A stretch of 17,659 bases of DNA from Planctomycetota bacterium (GCA_018970845.1 JAGWVO010000024.1:1-17659); one strand, 5' to 3'. Positions 1-8,575 are shown, numbered from the stretch's first letter. Made by a program: numbers and translations. The notes: generated by a model from the sequence alone, not told the origin.

Positions 1-39
1 TATTCCAACATCGTCGGCATCTTCAAGTGGGCGCGCTAA
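1..39 (+). CDS. C-terminal end of a fused MFS/spermidine-synthase-like protein (partial)
   Basis: Only the last 12 codons and the TAA stop (37-39) are inside the window. The residues read YSNIVGIFKWAR. They align with the last part of the next gene, where DDYSNLIAVWNRRH occurs near the C-terminus; a terminal 'DDYSNL' motif is typical of the membrane-fused spermidine-synthase-like family. I infer that this is a tandem paralogue of the 960-residue protein that starts 22 bp after the stop codon, and that the two are co-transcribed. The rest of the gene is outside the window, so this rests on a very short match. Confidence 0.6.
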   Translation, partial: YSNIVGIFKWAR

Positions 40-61
40 GGCGCCCGGAGCGGAGACAACC

Positions 62-2944
62 ATGTCCCAGGCCCCCACCACCCAACCGTCGGTGAACCAC
101 GCCCAGACCCTGGTGCTGTTCGTGGCCACCATCTTCACGAGCGCCACGATCCTGTTCCTCGTCCAGCCACTCGTTGGCAAGATCCTGCTGCCCTTTCTGG
201 GAGGAACGCCGGCGGTCTGGAACACCTGCATGGTCTTTTTCCAAGGCCTGCTTTTGGGCGGATATTTTTATTCGCACATGATCACGACGCGGCTTCCGCT
301 CCGTTCGCAGGTGATGGTGCACCTGACGGTTCTCGGCGTCGCCGCCGCCATCTTGCTCCTGCTGCGTTTCGACATCGAACCGCTCACCCGGGCGGTCTCA
401 TGGCTGGAACCGCCCACCGAATCCAATCCCATACCGTGGCTGCTCACCGTCCTCCTCATTGCCGCGGGCCCCCCTTTCTTCGCCGTCAGCACGAGCGCGC
501 CCCTGATCCAAAGGTGGTTCTCGCGGACGGGCCACCCCCAGGCCGCCGACCCTTACTTCCTGTATGCCGCCAGCAACCTCGGCAGCATGCTGGCGCTCGT
601 CGGATATCCCTTCGTGGTGGAACCGGGCCTGGCCCTTGAAAGCCAGAGATGGCTTTGGGTCGCCGGATTCCTCACGCTCGTCGGCCTCACCGCGCTGTGC
701 GGTTTCCTGGCCCTGCGGGTCAACAGCGAACCGGAGGCCGGACAGTCCGTTGCGGCGGGCGAGTCAACGGAACCCCTGACCTGGGCCAGGAGGCTCCGGT
801 GGATCCTGCTGGCGGCGGTTCCGAGCAGCCTGATGCTTGGCGCCACCACCTACATGACCACAGACATCGCGGCCATCCCGCTCCTGTGGATCCCGCCGCT
901 GGCGCTCTACCTCTTGAGCTTCATTTTCGTTTTCGGGCGCATGAATCCGTATGTGTCCCAGGGATTCCTGGCGGCGCTGCCGCTGGCCTGCATGCTTCTC
1001 GTTTTCATGATCATCACGGAGATCAGGCCCGGAAACATCCTGCTGAGCGTCGGCATCCACCTCGCGGTGCTGTTCATCGTGTCGATGGTTTGCCACGGGG
1101 AACTGGCGAAGGACCGGCCGGAACCCGCCCACCTGACCGAGTTCTACCTTTACATGTCGCTGGGCGGGGTCGTGGGCGGCCTCTTCAACGGATTGGTGGC
1201 GCCCCTGGCCTTCTTCTCGCTTGCCGAATACCCGATCGCCCTCCTGGTGGCATGCGCGCTCTGCCCGCCGATCGGCCGAGAGGCGGATGACACGCCCTCC
1301 ACGCGGGCGGCGGAGTGGGGCCTCGCCGGGCTTGCCCTTTTCGGATCGTTGATGCTGTTCATCCTCCGCGGGCAGGACAATGATGTCGCCTACCGGACAT
1401 GGTCGCACCACTACCTCGTCGGCGCCCTGGTCGCCGGCGTCATCGCCTGGCTGGTGACCGCGCACCTCGCGGGCCAGCTTTCCTATCGCGGACTCATGGA
1501 CTGCCTGCTGCCCCTATGCATGGGAGTGCTCGTGCTGGCCCTCCTGCTGGGCACCTATTCCGATGTGCTCTTCGCCCCACTCAAGCGCATGGCCGGAACC
1601 ATCGGCCTGAGCTTCCCGCAACTCCAGGCCATCCTGGCGATCGGCGTTCCGCTGGTGATCTGCTACACATTCGTCGACAGGTCGCAGCGGCTGGCCTTGG
1701 GCACAGGCGCCGTGCTCCTGGCCGCGACCATCAACGCCATGGGCGAGGACGCATCCCTCTCGCAAAGGCGGGGCTTCTTCGGAGTGCTGCAGGTGGAAAA
1801 CCGCCGGGAATCCGACGGGCGCTTCCGCCGGCTGCTCCATGGCACCACCCTTCACGGCAAGCAGTTCCTCGACCCCGACATGGCCGACATTCCGCTCACC
1901 TACTACCACCGCTCGGGCCCCATCGGCCAGGTCATGACCTCATGCCTGGGCAACGGCTACGCCGGATTGCAGCCGAAGTCCTCCGGCCCGCTTCCCAAGG
2001 TCGCCGTGATCGGCCTCGGCACGGGAACCATGGCCTGTTACGCGCAAAAGGGCCAGGATCTCGTTTTCTTCGACATCGACCCGCTCGTGCGGCAGATCAG
2101 CTTCGACGGCAAGGAGCGATACTTCTCATTCGTCGAGGATGCCAAGCGTCGGGGCGCCAATGTCGAACTCCGGATGGGCGACGCCCGCATCCGCATGGCC
2201 AAGGAACCCGATTCCTCCTACGACCTGATCGCCGTCGACGCCTTCAGCTCCGACGCCATTCCCGTTCACCTGATCACGCTCGAGGCGTTGCGAATCTTCG
2301 TTTCCAAGCTCAAGGACAAGGGCATCGTGGCCTTCCATGTCTCGAACCGTTACCTCGACCTTGTCCCGGTGCTGGCGAACCTCGCCGAAAAGGAGGACCT
2401 GCGCATCCTTTTCAACAGCGACAGCAGCGAGAACTGGCCGGGCAAGACCGCCTCGACCTGGGTCGTGCTGTCCAAGTCGAAGGAGAGCCTCGACCCGCTT
2501 CTATCATCCCGCATGGGCCCCGGGCAGGTGCTCGAGATGTACCAGGGGCTGCTGGCCCTGCCGACATTCGCCTCGACAACGCCGGGCACGGGCAGGGGTT
2601 TGGCTTACGCGATGGACAAGCTGAGCCTCGACATGAACATCAGCGAGGCCAACATCCGCAAGATGGTCGACAACCCAAACCAGGAAAGCGACGAGGCCAA
2701 CCTGCTGCGCCGGATCCGCAACCTGTACATGGAACCGGCCGACTCGATGGCCAGTCCCGCGGGAGGCGTCGGCGCCGCCGGGTTGATGCTGCGTTCGGTG
2801 ATTCCTCTCTGCCGGGGAGCCTCCGCATGGCGGATGCCGGAACCCGACCCCAAGGTGGGCCTGTGGACCGACGACTACTCGAACCTGATCGCTGTGTGGA
2901 ACCGCCGGCACGGCGAGGGCAAGGCCTTGCCGCCCACGGACTGA
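62..2944 (+). CDS. Fused polytopic membrane / spermidine-synthase-like SAM-domain protein
   Basis: This 960-residue protein has an N-terminal membrane half with roughly 14-17 hydrophobic segments by eye (residues about 18-565). It carries stretches typical of the 'fused MFS/spermidine synthase' family: FFQGLLLGGYFYSH, DPYFLYAASNLGS and FYLYMSLGG. A soluble C-terminal Rossmann half follows. It begins with GFFGV (from 571), has HG..LHG and PLTYYHRSGP (about 590-620), the nucleotide-binding loop GLGTG (651-655), the acidic FDIDP (670-674) and DAFSSDAIPVHL (726-737). The last motif differs from the catalytic D..DP.GP pattern of true spermidine synthases, so aminopropyl transfer is not established; the substrate is unknown. 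The ATG at 62 is preceded by GGAG repeats (47-55). The end of the upstream gene looks like a paralogue. A hairpin follows the stop, before a convergent gene. Confidence 0.85.
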   Translation: MSQAPTTQPSVNHAQTLVLFVATIFTSATILFLVQPLVGKILLPFLGGTPAVWNTCMVFFQGLLLGGYFYSHMITTRLPLRSQVMVHLTVLGVAAAILLLLRFDIEPLTRAVSWLEPPTESNPIPWLLTVLLIAAGPPFFAVSTSAPLIQRWFSRTGHPQAADPYFLYAASNLGSMLALVGYPFVVEPGLALESQRWLWVAGFLTLVGLTALCGFLALRVNSEPEAGQSVAAGESTEPLTWARRLRWILLAAVPSSLMLGATTYMTTDIAAIPLLWIPPLALYLLSFIFVFGRMNPYVSQGFLAALPLACMLLVFMIITEIRPGNILLSVGIHLAVLFIVSMVCHGELAKDRPEPAHLTEFYLYMSLGGVVGGLFNGLVAPLAFFSLAEYPIALLVACALCPPIGREADDTPSTRAAEWGLAGLALFGSLMLFILRGQDNDVAYRTWSHHYLVGALVAGVIAWLVTAHLAGQLSYRGLMDCLLPLCMGVLVLALLLGTYSDVLFAPLKRMAGTIGLSFPQLQAILAIGVPLVICYTFVDRSQRLALGTGAVLLAATINAMGEDASLSQRRGFFGVLQVENRRESDGRFRRLLHGTTLHGKQFLDPDMADIPLTYYHRSGPIGQVMTSCLGNGYAGLQPKSSGPLPKVAVIGLGTGTMACYAQKGQDLVFFDIDPLVRQISFDGKERYFSFVEDAKRRGANVELRMGDARIRMAKEPDSSYDLIAVDAFSSDAIPVHLITLEALRIFVSKLKDKGIVAFHVSNRYLDLVPVLANLAEKEDLRILFNSDSSENWPGKTASTWVVLSKSKESLDPLLSSRMGPGQVLEMYQGLLALPTFASTTPGTGRGLAYAMDKLSLDMNISEANIRKMVDNPNQESDEANLLRRIRNLYMEPADSMASPAGGVGAAGLMLRSVIPLCRGASAWRMPEPDPKVGLWTDDYSNLIAVWNRRHGEGKALPPTD

Positions 2945-2962
2945 ATCGGGAAACGCCAATCG

Positions 2963-3002
2963 GCGGGTTGGCCGTCAAGGCCTGAATGTCGGCCAAGCCC
3001 GC
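2963..3002. terminator. Imperfect GC-rich hairpin between convergent genes, possible bidirectional terminator
   Basis: The arms GCGGGTTGGCCG (2963-2974) and CGGCCAAGCCCGC (2990-3002) pair over 12 bp with one bulged base and a 15-nt loop. The structure sits in the 86-bp gap between two genes that end towards each other (stops at 2944 and 3031). It could therefore serve both strands. No T-run follows on either strand, so it is not a classical intrinsic terminator; it may only protect 3' ends. Confidence 0.45.
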
Positions 3003-3030
3003 GGCACCGCGCCGCGCCGGGCCAATGCCG

Positions 3031-3993
3031 TCAGAAGTCGATGCTGGTGCCGACTCCCTGTTCAACCGCGTGCTTGTACACGCGCATGGCGCAGGCGACA
3101 TCCTGGATCGCAAGGCCGTTCGACTTGAACATGGTCACCTGGGTGGCGTTTTCACGGCCGGGATAGCGGCCAACAAGCAGCGGCCCCAGGTCGCGGATGT
3201 TGGTCCAGGCGATCAACTTGTCCTCGATCGGCTTCTCGAGGTCTCCCGATTCCAGCCGGGCCTGCTCACGGTGGTCCACCACGATCAGGTCGCAACGCTT
3301 CACCGCGGAAGGCGTCAGTTCCGCCTTGCCGGCGAAGTTCGATCCGCAGGCGTTGATGTGCGTGCCGGGCTCAAGCCAATCGCCTTCCACGAACGGGTCG
3401 TATGCCGAGGTGATGGTGCTGACGATGTCGTGCCCGGCAACCGCCTCGCGCGCGGTGGAAGCCACGGCAACCTTGATGGCGGGAAAGGCCGCGGCCACCT
3501 TCGCGCCGAAAGCCTCGCGATGGGCCTGGGTGGGACTCCAAACCGTGACCCGGCCGATCGGCCGAACCTTGGCGATTCCCTCGACTTGGGTGAAGGCCTG
3601 CTTGCCCGTGCCCAGAATCCCGAGGGAGTTGGAATCGGGGCGGCTGAGCGCCTTGGTGGCCACGGCCGATGCCGCTCCGGTGCGGATGCGCCCGAGGTGG
3701 TCCGCCTGCATGATCGCCAGCAGCAACCCGGTCTTGCCATCAAAGAGCGGCACATAGAAAAGGGGCGGATTCTTGCGGCTCGTCGAGTACACCTTGGCGC
3801 CCATCGCCCCCATTCCCTTGATGGTTGCCGCCATGACATGGATCTGCGCATGATCCGTCACAGCGCGCGAACGGGGGATGTTCATCGCCTCCTCGAGGCC
3901 GATTTTCCGGAACGCGAGTTCCACGGCCTCGAGGGCCTCGGACATGGGAAGAAGCCTCTCGACTTCTGCCTCTTTGAGCAACAGGATCGCCAT
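3031..3993 (-). CDS. Ornithine cyclodeaminase / mu-crystallin family NAD(P)-dependent protein
   Basis: The protein has 320 residues and the family length. Family members are NAD(P)H-linked enzymes acting on amino acids or cyclic imines (ornithine cyclodeaminase, archaeal alanine dehydrogenase, ketimine reductases). Visible motifs are R43 and K67 of the substrate site, RTGAASA (104-110), the dinucleotide loop GTGKQA (128-133), and HINACGSN (212-219) followed by GKAEL. Ornithine cyclodeaminase has its catalytic Asp where this protein has N219, a change seen in many non-OCD family members, so ornithine deamination is unlikely. The reading frame stays open further upstream, but the ATG at 3993 fits the family N-terminus (MAILLLKEAEVERLLP) and has GGAG six bases before it. 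It lies 35 bp downstream of the aminotransferase gene, probably in one transcript, which suggests joint amino-acid metabolism. The exact substrate cannot be read from the sequence. Confidence 0.85.
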   Translation of the reverse strand: MAILLLKEAEVERLLPMSEALEAVELAFRKIGLEEAMNIPRSRAVTDHAQIHVMAATIKGMGAMGAKVYSTSRKNPPLFYVPLFDGKTGLLLAIMQADHLGRIRTGAASAVATKALSRPDSNSLGILGTGKQAFTQVEGIAKVRPIGRVTVWSPTQAHREAFGAKVAAAFPAIKVAVASTAREAVAGHDIVSTITSAYDPFVEGDWLEPGTHINACGSNFAGKAELTPSAVKRCDLIVVDHREQARLESGDLEKPIEDKLIAWTNIRDLGPLLVGRYPGRENATQVTMFKSNGLAIQDVACAMRVYKHAVEQGVGTSIDF

Positions 3994-4028
3994 GGGAAAC
4001 TCCAATCGGAAACACCGGGGAGACCGGT

Positions 4029-5222
4029 TCAGCCCTTCGACAGCCACGCGGCCAATTGCGACACCCCGGACTCGATTTCCTCGTTGCTCGTCGCGAAGCT
4101 CAGCCTGGCGAAGCCCTCCGCCCCAAACGCGCTGCCGGGAACGAGGCAGACATGGGCATCCTCGAGGGCCGCGTCGCAGAATGAAGCCGAATCGCTGATC
4201 TTCCGGCCGCCGGGAGCCTTGCCGTAAAGCCCCTCGATATTGAAAAAGGCGTAAAAAGCCCCGTCGGGAACAGGGCAGCGGATTCCGGGAACGGCATTCA
4301 ACAGCCTGCAGACAAGGTCGCGCCTTTGCTGGAACACCTTTCGCATCGATTCCACGCACCCCTGCTCCCCGGTGATCGCCGCCAATGCGGCGGCCTGGCT
4401 GATGCTGCACGGGTTGCTGGTTTGCTGGCTTTGGATGTTGCCCATGGCCTTGGTCAGGGCCACCGGCGCCACCGACCAGCCGATCCGCCAACCGGTCATG
4501 GCGTAGGTCTTGGAGACACCGCTCACGGTGATGGTTCGTCCCGGGAGGTCGGGGTGCAGCGTGGCGAAACAGACGGGTTCGCGTCCGTCGAACATCAGCC
4601 TCTCGTAAATCTCATCGCTCAGCACCGAGATGCCTGAATCCAGCACGACGCGGGCGATCGCCTCGAGTTGGGCCTTGGTGTAAACGGCGCCGGTCGGGTT
4701 GCTAGGCGCGTTGAGCAGAAGCATCCGGGTGCGCGGCGTGATGGCGGCCTTGAGGGCCTCCGGGGACAATCGAAAACCGCTTTGCATGCTGGTCGGCACC
4801 AGCACGGGCACGCCTCCGGTCATGGCGACGAGGTCGGAATAGCTCACCCAATATGGCGTGGGAATGATGACTTCATCGCCGGGATTGATCGCTCCGGCCA
4901 ACGCGTTGTGCAACGAATGCTTGGCCCCGTTGCTGATGAGAACCTGCTCGGGGGTGACGGAAAGGCCGTACGCCTCTCCATACAACTTGGCGACCGCGCC
5001 CCGGAGTTCCGGAGTTCCGCTGGCCTGGGTGTAACGGGTCTTGCCCGCGGCCATCGCGCGGCGCGCCGCCTCGCACACATGTTCTGGCGTGGGAAAATCC
5101 GGTTCACCCAGGCTGAAATCCCTGATGCGGACTCCCGAGGCCTGCAACTGCTTGGCCCGGGCGGCCGCCGCCAAGGTGGCCGAAGGCTTGATCGACGAGG
5201 CGAGACGGGAAACCTGCAGCAT
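4029..5222 (-). CDS. Class I pyridoxal-phosphate aminotransferase (aspartate-aminotransferase-like)
   Basis: This 397-residue fold-type I aminotransferase resembles the AspC/Iγ (Thermus-type) group and transfers an amino group between an amino acid and a 2-oxoacid. Key residues seen are N175 in SNPTG, D203 and Y206 in SDEIYE, the PLP lysine K238 in SGVSKTYAMTGWRIGW, and R373 in ARLSFATS, which binds the alpha-carboxylate. The N-terminal LGEPDFPTPEH and TRYTQASGTPELR are typical of this group. I place the start at the ATG at 5222, with AAGGG five bases before it; a GTG two codons upstream has no room for a ribosome binding site. The next gene downstream, a cyclodeaminase-family reductase, begins 35 bp after the stop and is likely co-transcribed. 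Aspartate is the likeliest donor, but aromatic, alanine or prephenate specificity is not excluded. Confidence 0.9.
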   Translation of the reverse strand: MLQVSRLASSIKPSATLAAAARAKQLQASGVRIRDFSLGEPDFPTPEHVCEAARRAMAAGKTRYTQASGTPELRGAVAKLYGEAYGLSVTPEQVLISNGAKHSLHNALAGAINPGDEVIIPTPYWVSYSDLVAMTGGVPVLVPTSMQSGFRLSPEALKAAITPRTRMLLLNAPSNPTGAVYTKAQLEAIARVVLDSGISVLSDEIYERLMFDGREPVCFATLHPDLPGRTITVSGVSKTYAMTGWRIGWSVAPVALTKAMGNIQSQQTSNPCSISQAAALAAITGEQGCVESMRKVFQQRRDLVCRLLNAVPGIRCPVPDGAFYAFFNIEGLYGKAPGGRKISDSASFCDAALEDAHVCLVPGSAFGAEGFARLSFATSNEEIESGVSQLAAWLSKG

Positions 5223-5338
5223 GCCCACCCTTTCAGACCATCGCCGGGACCCATGCCCCGGAAAGAAACATTAGTGTATCCATCAGGCCGCATGGCAGGG
5301 AGTGCGGTCACCACTCCGGAGAACCGTCTTTCACCGAC

Positions 5339-6601
5339 ATGGCCCGCATCATCCAACTTGTTCACCGTTATCCACCCGCCCGGGGCGGCGCGGAAAGCCA
5401 TGCCCGCAGCCTGGCCGGGGTGCTCGCCGGCCGCGGGCATGAGATCGTGGTTCACACGACCACCGGAACATCCCATGACAGTTTCGTGAACCCGCGCGCC
5501 CCTCATCTTCCCCAGGGGATGGGCATGGACGGCGCCATTTCCGTGTGCCGGCATCCCGTTTGGGTCCTCCCAGGTCAAAGGAACCTCCTGCGCGCCATCA
5601 ACCTCCTGCCGATTCCAGGATCGATCGCGCCCTGGCTGTTTCCCTGGGGGCCCGTGTGCCCGTCATTGTCGTCGGCGGAAACCGGCAAGCCACCGGCCGT
5701 GGTTCACGCCATGGGGTTTCCGCACGGATCAATCATCGCCGCCGGTGCCAAAATCGCGCGCCGGCACGGTGCGCGGTTGGCCATCACCCCTTTCTGGCAC
5801 CCCGGCGCGGCGGGAAATGCCGGATTGTCCCATCGGCGCGGATTCGATCATCCGTCGCTTGTCGCGTTGGCGCGCAGGGCCGACATCCTCATCGTGCAAA
5901 GCCGGTTTGAGCAGTCGCACTACGCCGACCTCGGCATCGAACCTGAAAAGATCGTGATGGCTCCTCCGGGCATCGACCCGGAAACGGTGTCTGGCGGCAA
6001 CCGAAAACGGGGCAGGAGTGAATGGGGCTTGCCTGATGATGCCGTGGTCATCGGACATCTGGCCCCCCTTTGCCAGGGGAAAGGCGCCGTGGCGTTGGTT
6101 GAAACGGTATCCGCGATGGCGCCCTTGGGGGTCCACGGCATTCTCGCGGGACCCGTGCTTCCCGACGCCCGAAAAGCCGTCGGCCTCGCGGGCGCGAACA
6201 TCCGAATCTTGCCACCTCTCGACGACCGCCAAAGAAGGGACTTCTTCGCCTCGATCGATATTTTTTGCCTGCCGAGCGTCCTCGACTCCTTTGGACTGGT
6301 TCTCCTGGAGGCTTGGTCAAACGGCGTGCCATGTGTTGCGGCAAGCGTCGCCGGACCGGGTGAGCTCGTGGGCCGTGCGGGCGGACTTCTGGTCAAGGAA
6401 CCTTCAGCCGTTGAACTCCGCCAAGCCCTTGGAATTTTGGCCGCGGACGCCTCGCTGCGCCAACGGTTGGGCGAGGAGGGCCAGGCGATCGTTCACCGTG
6501 AATACTTGGCCAACGACCGATATCAGGCTTTGGCCAAGATTCTTGAGGGCTTGGCCCATGTGAGGGCTACCGAGCCAACCGGGAGCCCAGGAACTTCCTG
6601 A
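5339..6601 (+). CDS. Glycosyltransferase family 4 protein
   Basis: This 420-residue GT-B glycosyltransferase would transfer a sugar from a nucleotide-sugar donor to a surface glycan, lipid or small-molecule acceptor. The N-terminal acceptor half opens with RYPPARGGAESHARSLAGVL, the GT4 glycine-rich start. The donor half contains APPGID, GHLAPLCQGKGA and LPSVLDSFGLVLLEAWSNGVPCV. In the usual E-x7-E motif the first Glu is Asp here (D316, with E324), a conservative change. There is no signal peptide; it is probably cytoplasmic or peripheral at the membrane. The start ATG has no close ribosome binding site (GGAG lies 18 bases upstream), so the start is less sure. It diverges from the aminotransferase gene across about 115 bp, and its last 35 bp overlap the 3' end of the convergent hydrolase gene. 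Acceptor and product are unknown. Confidence 0.88.
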   Translation: MARIIQLVHRYPPARGGAESHARSLAGVLAGRGHEIVVHTTTGTSHDSFVNPRAPHLPQGMGMDGAISVCRHPVWVLPGQRNLLRAINLLPIPGSIAPWLFPWGPVCPSLSSAETGKPPAVVHAMGFPHGSIIAAGAKIARRHGARLAITPFWHPGAAGNAGLSHRRGFDHPSLVALARRADILIVQSRFEQSHYADLGIEPEKIVMAPPGIDPETVSGGNRKRGRSEWGLPDDAVVIGHLAPLCQGKGAVALVETVSAMAPLGVHGILAGPVLPDARKAVGLAGANIRILPPLDDRQRRDFFASIDIFCLPSVLDSFGLVLLEAWSNGVPCVAASVAGPGELVGRAGGLLVKEPSAVELRQALGILAADASLRQRLGEEGQAIVHREYLANDRYQALAKILEGLAHVRATEPTGSPGTS

Positions 6602-8444
6602 GATCCTCCAGACGGTAGCGCAAAATGGCCCCATGAACCACATCGGAATACCTGTGTGGCAGGGCCTTGTCGACAACCTCGGTCCAATCCCGGGGGGCCT
6701 CAAGCAACGACACCTTGCCGAACGCCGATGAGTCGGCGACCGCCGCGTGGAGCGCGGGCGTGGTGGTCCATCCGACCGCGACAATGTCGGGCTTGCCCCG
6801 TCCTCCGGCCTGAAACCATGCCGAGGCGGCCAGCAGGTCTTCAGCCCTTTGTCCAACCAAGGATTCCCCCAGAAGGTAGGCCAGAAAGGAATCCGATCCG
6901 TCGGAATCGCCATAGAAGTTGTTGAGCTTGTTCATGGTTTCGCCGAACCCGCGAAGGTCGATGTTGAGCACCCATCTCCCCTCCGATTGGAAACGCTCGG
7001 CCAAGTCGCGGGCCTTTTCCTTGCCATCGGAATGGGCCACGATCACAGGAGGCATTCCCGATGGTGCCGCCGGCGCGTGCACAAGGGCCGGCAAGGGCAT
7101 TCCTTCACGATCGAGCACCACGCGGATGGCCTGCCCTTTCATTGGCATCGTGAAATCGCCCCGCACCGATAGTGACACCCCCTCTCGAATGCCGGCGACC
7201 TGCCTGACAGCCAGGGGCAATTCGCCAGGAGGCGAGGGACGCTCCGTCTTCAACCTGTCCTTCAGGACATCCACCGCGGTCCTTTCCCCCGGCAATTCCG
7301 AAACATGGCCGGTGCGGGTGACCTGCAGTTCACGCTCCTCGATGAGAACGATGGAATCCGGTTCACTGACGGGCGCGTCGACTCCCCGCAACCATTTCGC
7401 CATCCAGCGGACCGAGGCTTCGCGCATCGGCTTGGCCCAACCATGCTTGTCATCGTGCTCCATCATCGACACTTGATCGGTCTTCCCCAGGATCGCAAAC
7501 ATTCCACGGGCCTCCTCCACGGCCTCGCGGGCCCCCGCGATGGGGAAAAAGTCCTGGATGGCGGCCGCGACCAGAACGGGGGAAGGCGCCCGCATGCTGA
7601 TGTAATCGGGATGATCCATGCCCCATTTCAACTGGCCGAAGATGTTTTGCTCGGCATCCTGGGGACCGATGGCCCGGGCCACGCGCGGCAGTTTCGTGAT
7701 GTAGCAGGCCGGAGCGGCGGCCTTGATCCTGTCCTCAAGGGCCATCATGTAGGCCGTTTGGGTTCCGCCACCTGAGTTCCCCATGAATCCGATCTGGTCT
7801 TTGCGGATATCCTGCCGCGATTGCAGGTAATCGATGGCGCGCATGCCATCCCATATTTCGATCTGGGCGGTGTTGGCACCCAGCAAGGTGGCGGGCAACC
7901 CGATGGCGTTGTGCCCCCGGGTGCTGCCCCTTCCCCGTTCGCCCTGCTCGATCGGGTCAAAGATCAGGGCGGCCATGCCGTTCAAGGCCGTCAGGGCCGA
8001 ACCCCGTTGGTAAGCCTCCATGGCCTTTCCATTGATGGAATGCCCGCACGCGATCGCCACCCCTGGCCAGGGCGCGGGAAAGCGCCCACTGTCCGGAAGA
8101 AACAGGGCCGCCGTCACATGGAAACCGGGTCGCGACTCAAACAGGATTTTCTCAATCCTGTACCCATCGCGTCGAATCACGCCAAGAACCTGGGAATTGA
8201 GCGGCGTCCTTTCAGGAAATCCTCCGATCGCCCCGACAAACGCCTTGCGCAATTCCTTCTGGCGGAGTTGCAGGGCCTCAGCGGTCTTGATGGAGGCGAC
8301 CCGGGTGGACCGGACCTTGTCGGCGGCGTCGATTCGCGCCAGCAACCACGACTTCAGCGAGTCGGCCTTGGGTTCGATCGGCGCGGGATCCGCGCCGGCA
8401 ACGGCCCATGACAGCGCGAAGGAAACAATGATGGCTTGGGACAT
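6567..8444 (-). CDS. Secreted two-domain alpha/beta hydrolase, acetyl-xylan-esterase-like
   Basis: The protein has 625 residues. The N-terminus (residues 1-18) is hydrophobic with an AVAGA-type cleavage region, suggesting export, although no basic residue precedes the hydrophobic core. The first hydrolase domain (about 60-360) has an intact triad: S224 in GNSGGG, D298 in AAIQDFFP and H334 in DDKHGWAKP. This pattern occurs in planctomycete acetyl xylan esterase and prolyl-oligopeptidase-like proteins, so deacetylation of plant or algal polysaccharide is a reasonable role, not proven. The second half (about 430-625) looks like another alpha/beta hydrolase fold (VIVAHSDGKEKA, IDLRGFGET), but the nucleophile elbow reads VGWTTTPA, without a G-x-S-x-G serine. 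It is probably a degenerate, structural domain. The ATG has GGAG six bases before it. The gene follows purK on the same strand after 131 bp and overlaps the glycosyltransferase tail-to-tail. Confidence 0.82.
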   Translation of the reverse strand: MSQAIIVSFALSWAVAGADPAPIEPKADSLKSWLLARIDAADKVRSTRVASIKTAEALQLRQKELRKAFVGAIGGFPERTPLNSQVLGVIRRDGYRIEKILFESRPGFHVTAALFLPDSGRFPAPWPGVAIACGHSINGKAMEAYQRGSALTALNGMAALIFDPIEQGERGRGSTRGHNAIGLPATLLGANTAQIEIWDGMRAIDYLQSRQDIRKDQIGFMGNSGGGTQTAYMMALEDRIKAAAPACYITKLPRVARAIGPQDAEQNIFGQLKWGMDHPDYISMRAPSPVLVAAAIQDFFPIAGAREAVEEARGMFAILGKTDQVSMMEHDDKHGWAKPMREASVRWMAKWLRGVDAPVSEPDSIVLIEERELQVTRTGHVSELPGERTAVDVLKDRLKTERPSPPGELPLAVRQVAGIREGVSLSVRGDFTMPMKGQAIRVVLDREGMPLPALVHAPAAPSGMPPVIVAHSDGKEKARDLAERFQSEGRWVLNIDLRGFGETMNKLNNFYGDSDGSDSFLAYLLGESLVGQRAEDLLAASAWFQAGGRGKPDIVAVGWTTTPALHAAVADSSAFGKVSLLEAPRDWTEVVDKALPHRYSDVVHGAILRYRLEDLRKFLGSRLAR

Positions 8445-8575
8445 CGCCCGCTCCGGTCGGGTTGATTGACGGCTTGAACAGTCCGGAGGCTAACCCATCG
8501 GCTTGGGAGGTCAACCACCGAACCGGATTGAAACAACGACAAGAAAGAACCGAAAGACGGCGCGTTCCGCGAAAA

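Noticed and set aside
1399..2985. 528-codon plus-strand frame overlapping the membrane-fused protein gene
   Set aside because: It is a shifted frame of a GC-rich gene; the translation is Arg/Pro/Gly/His-rich with no family motif, while the 960-residue frame has clear ones.
2986..4227. 413-codon plus-strand frame
   Set aside because: It is antisense to the cyclodeaminase-family gene and part of the aminotransferase gene, both of which have strong conserved motifs.
3994..4491. N-terminal extension of the cyclodeaminase-family frame
   Set aside because: It would lie inside the aminotransferase gene and matches no family N-terminus; the ATG at 3993 has a proper ribosome binding site.
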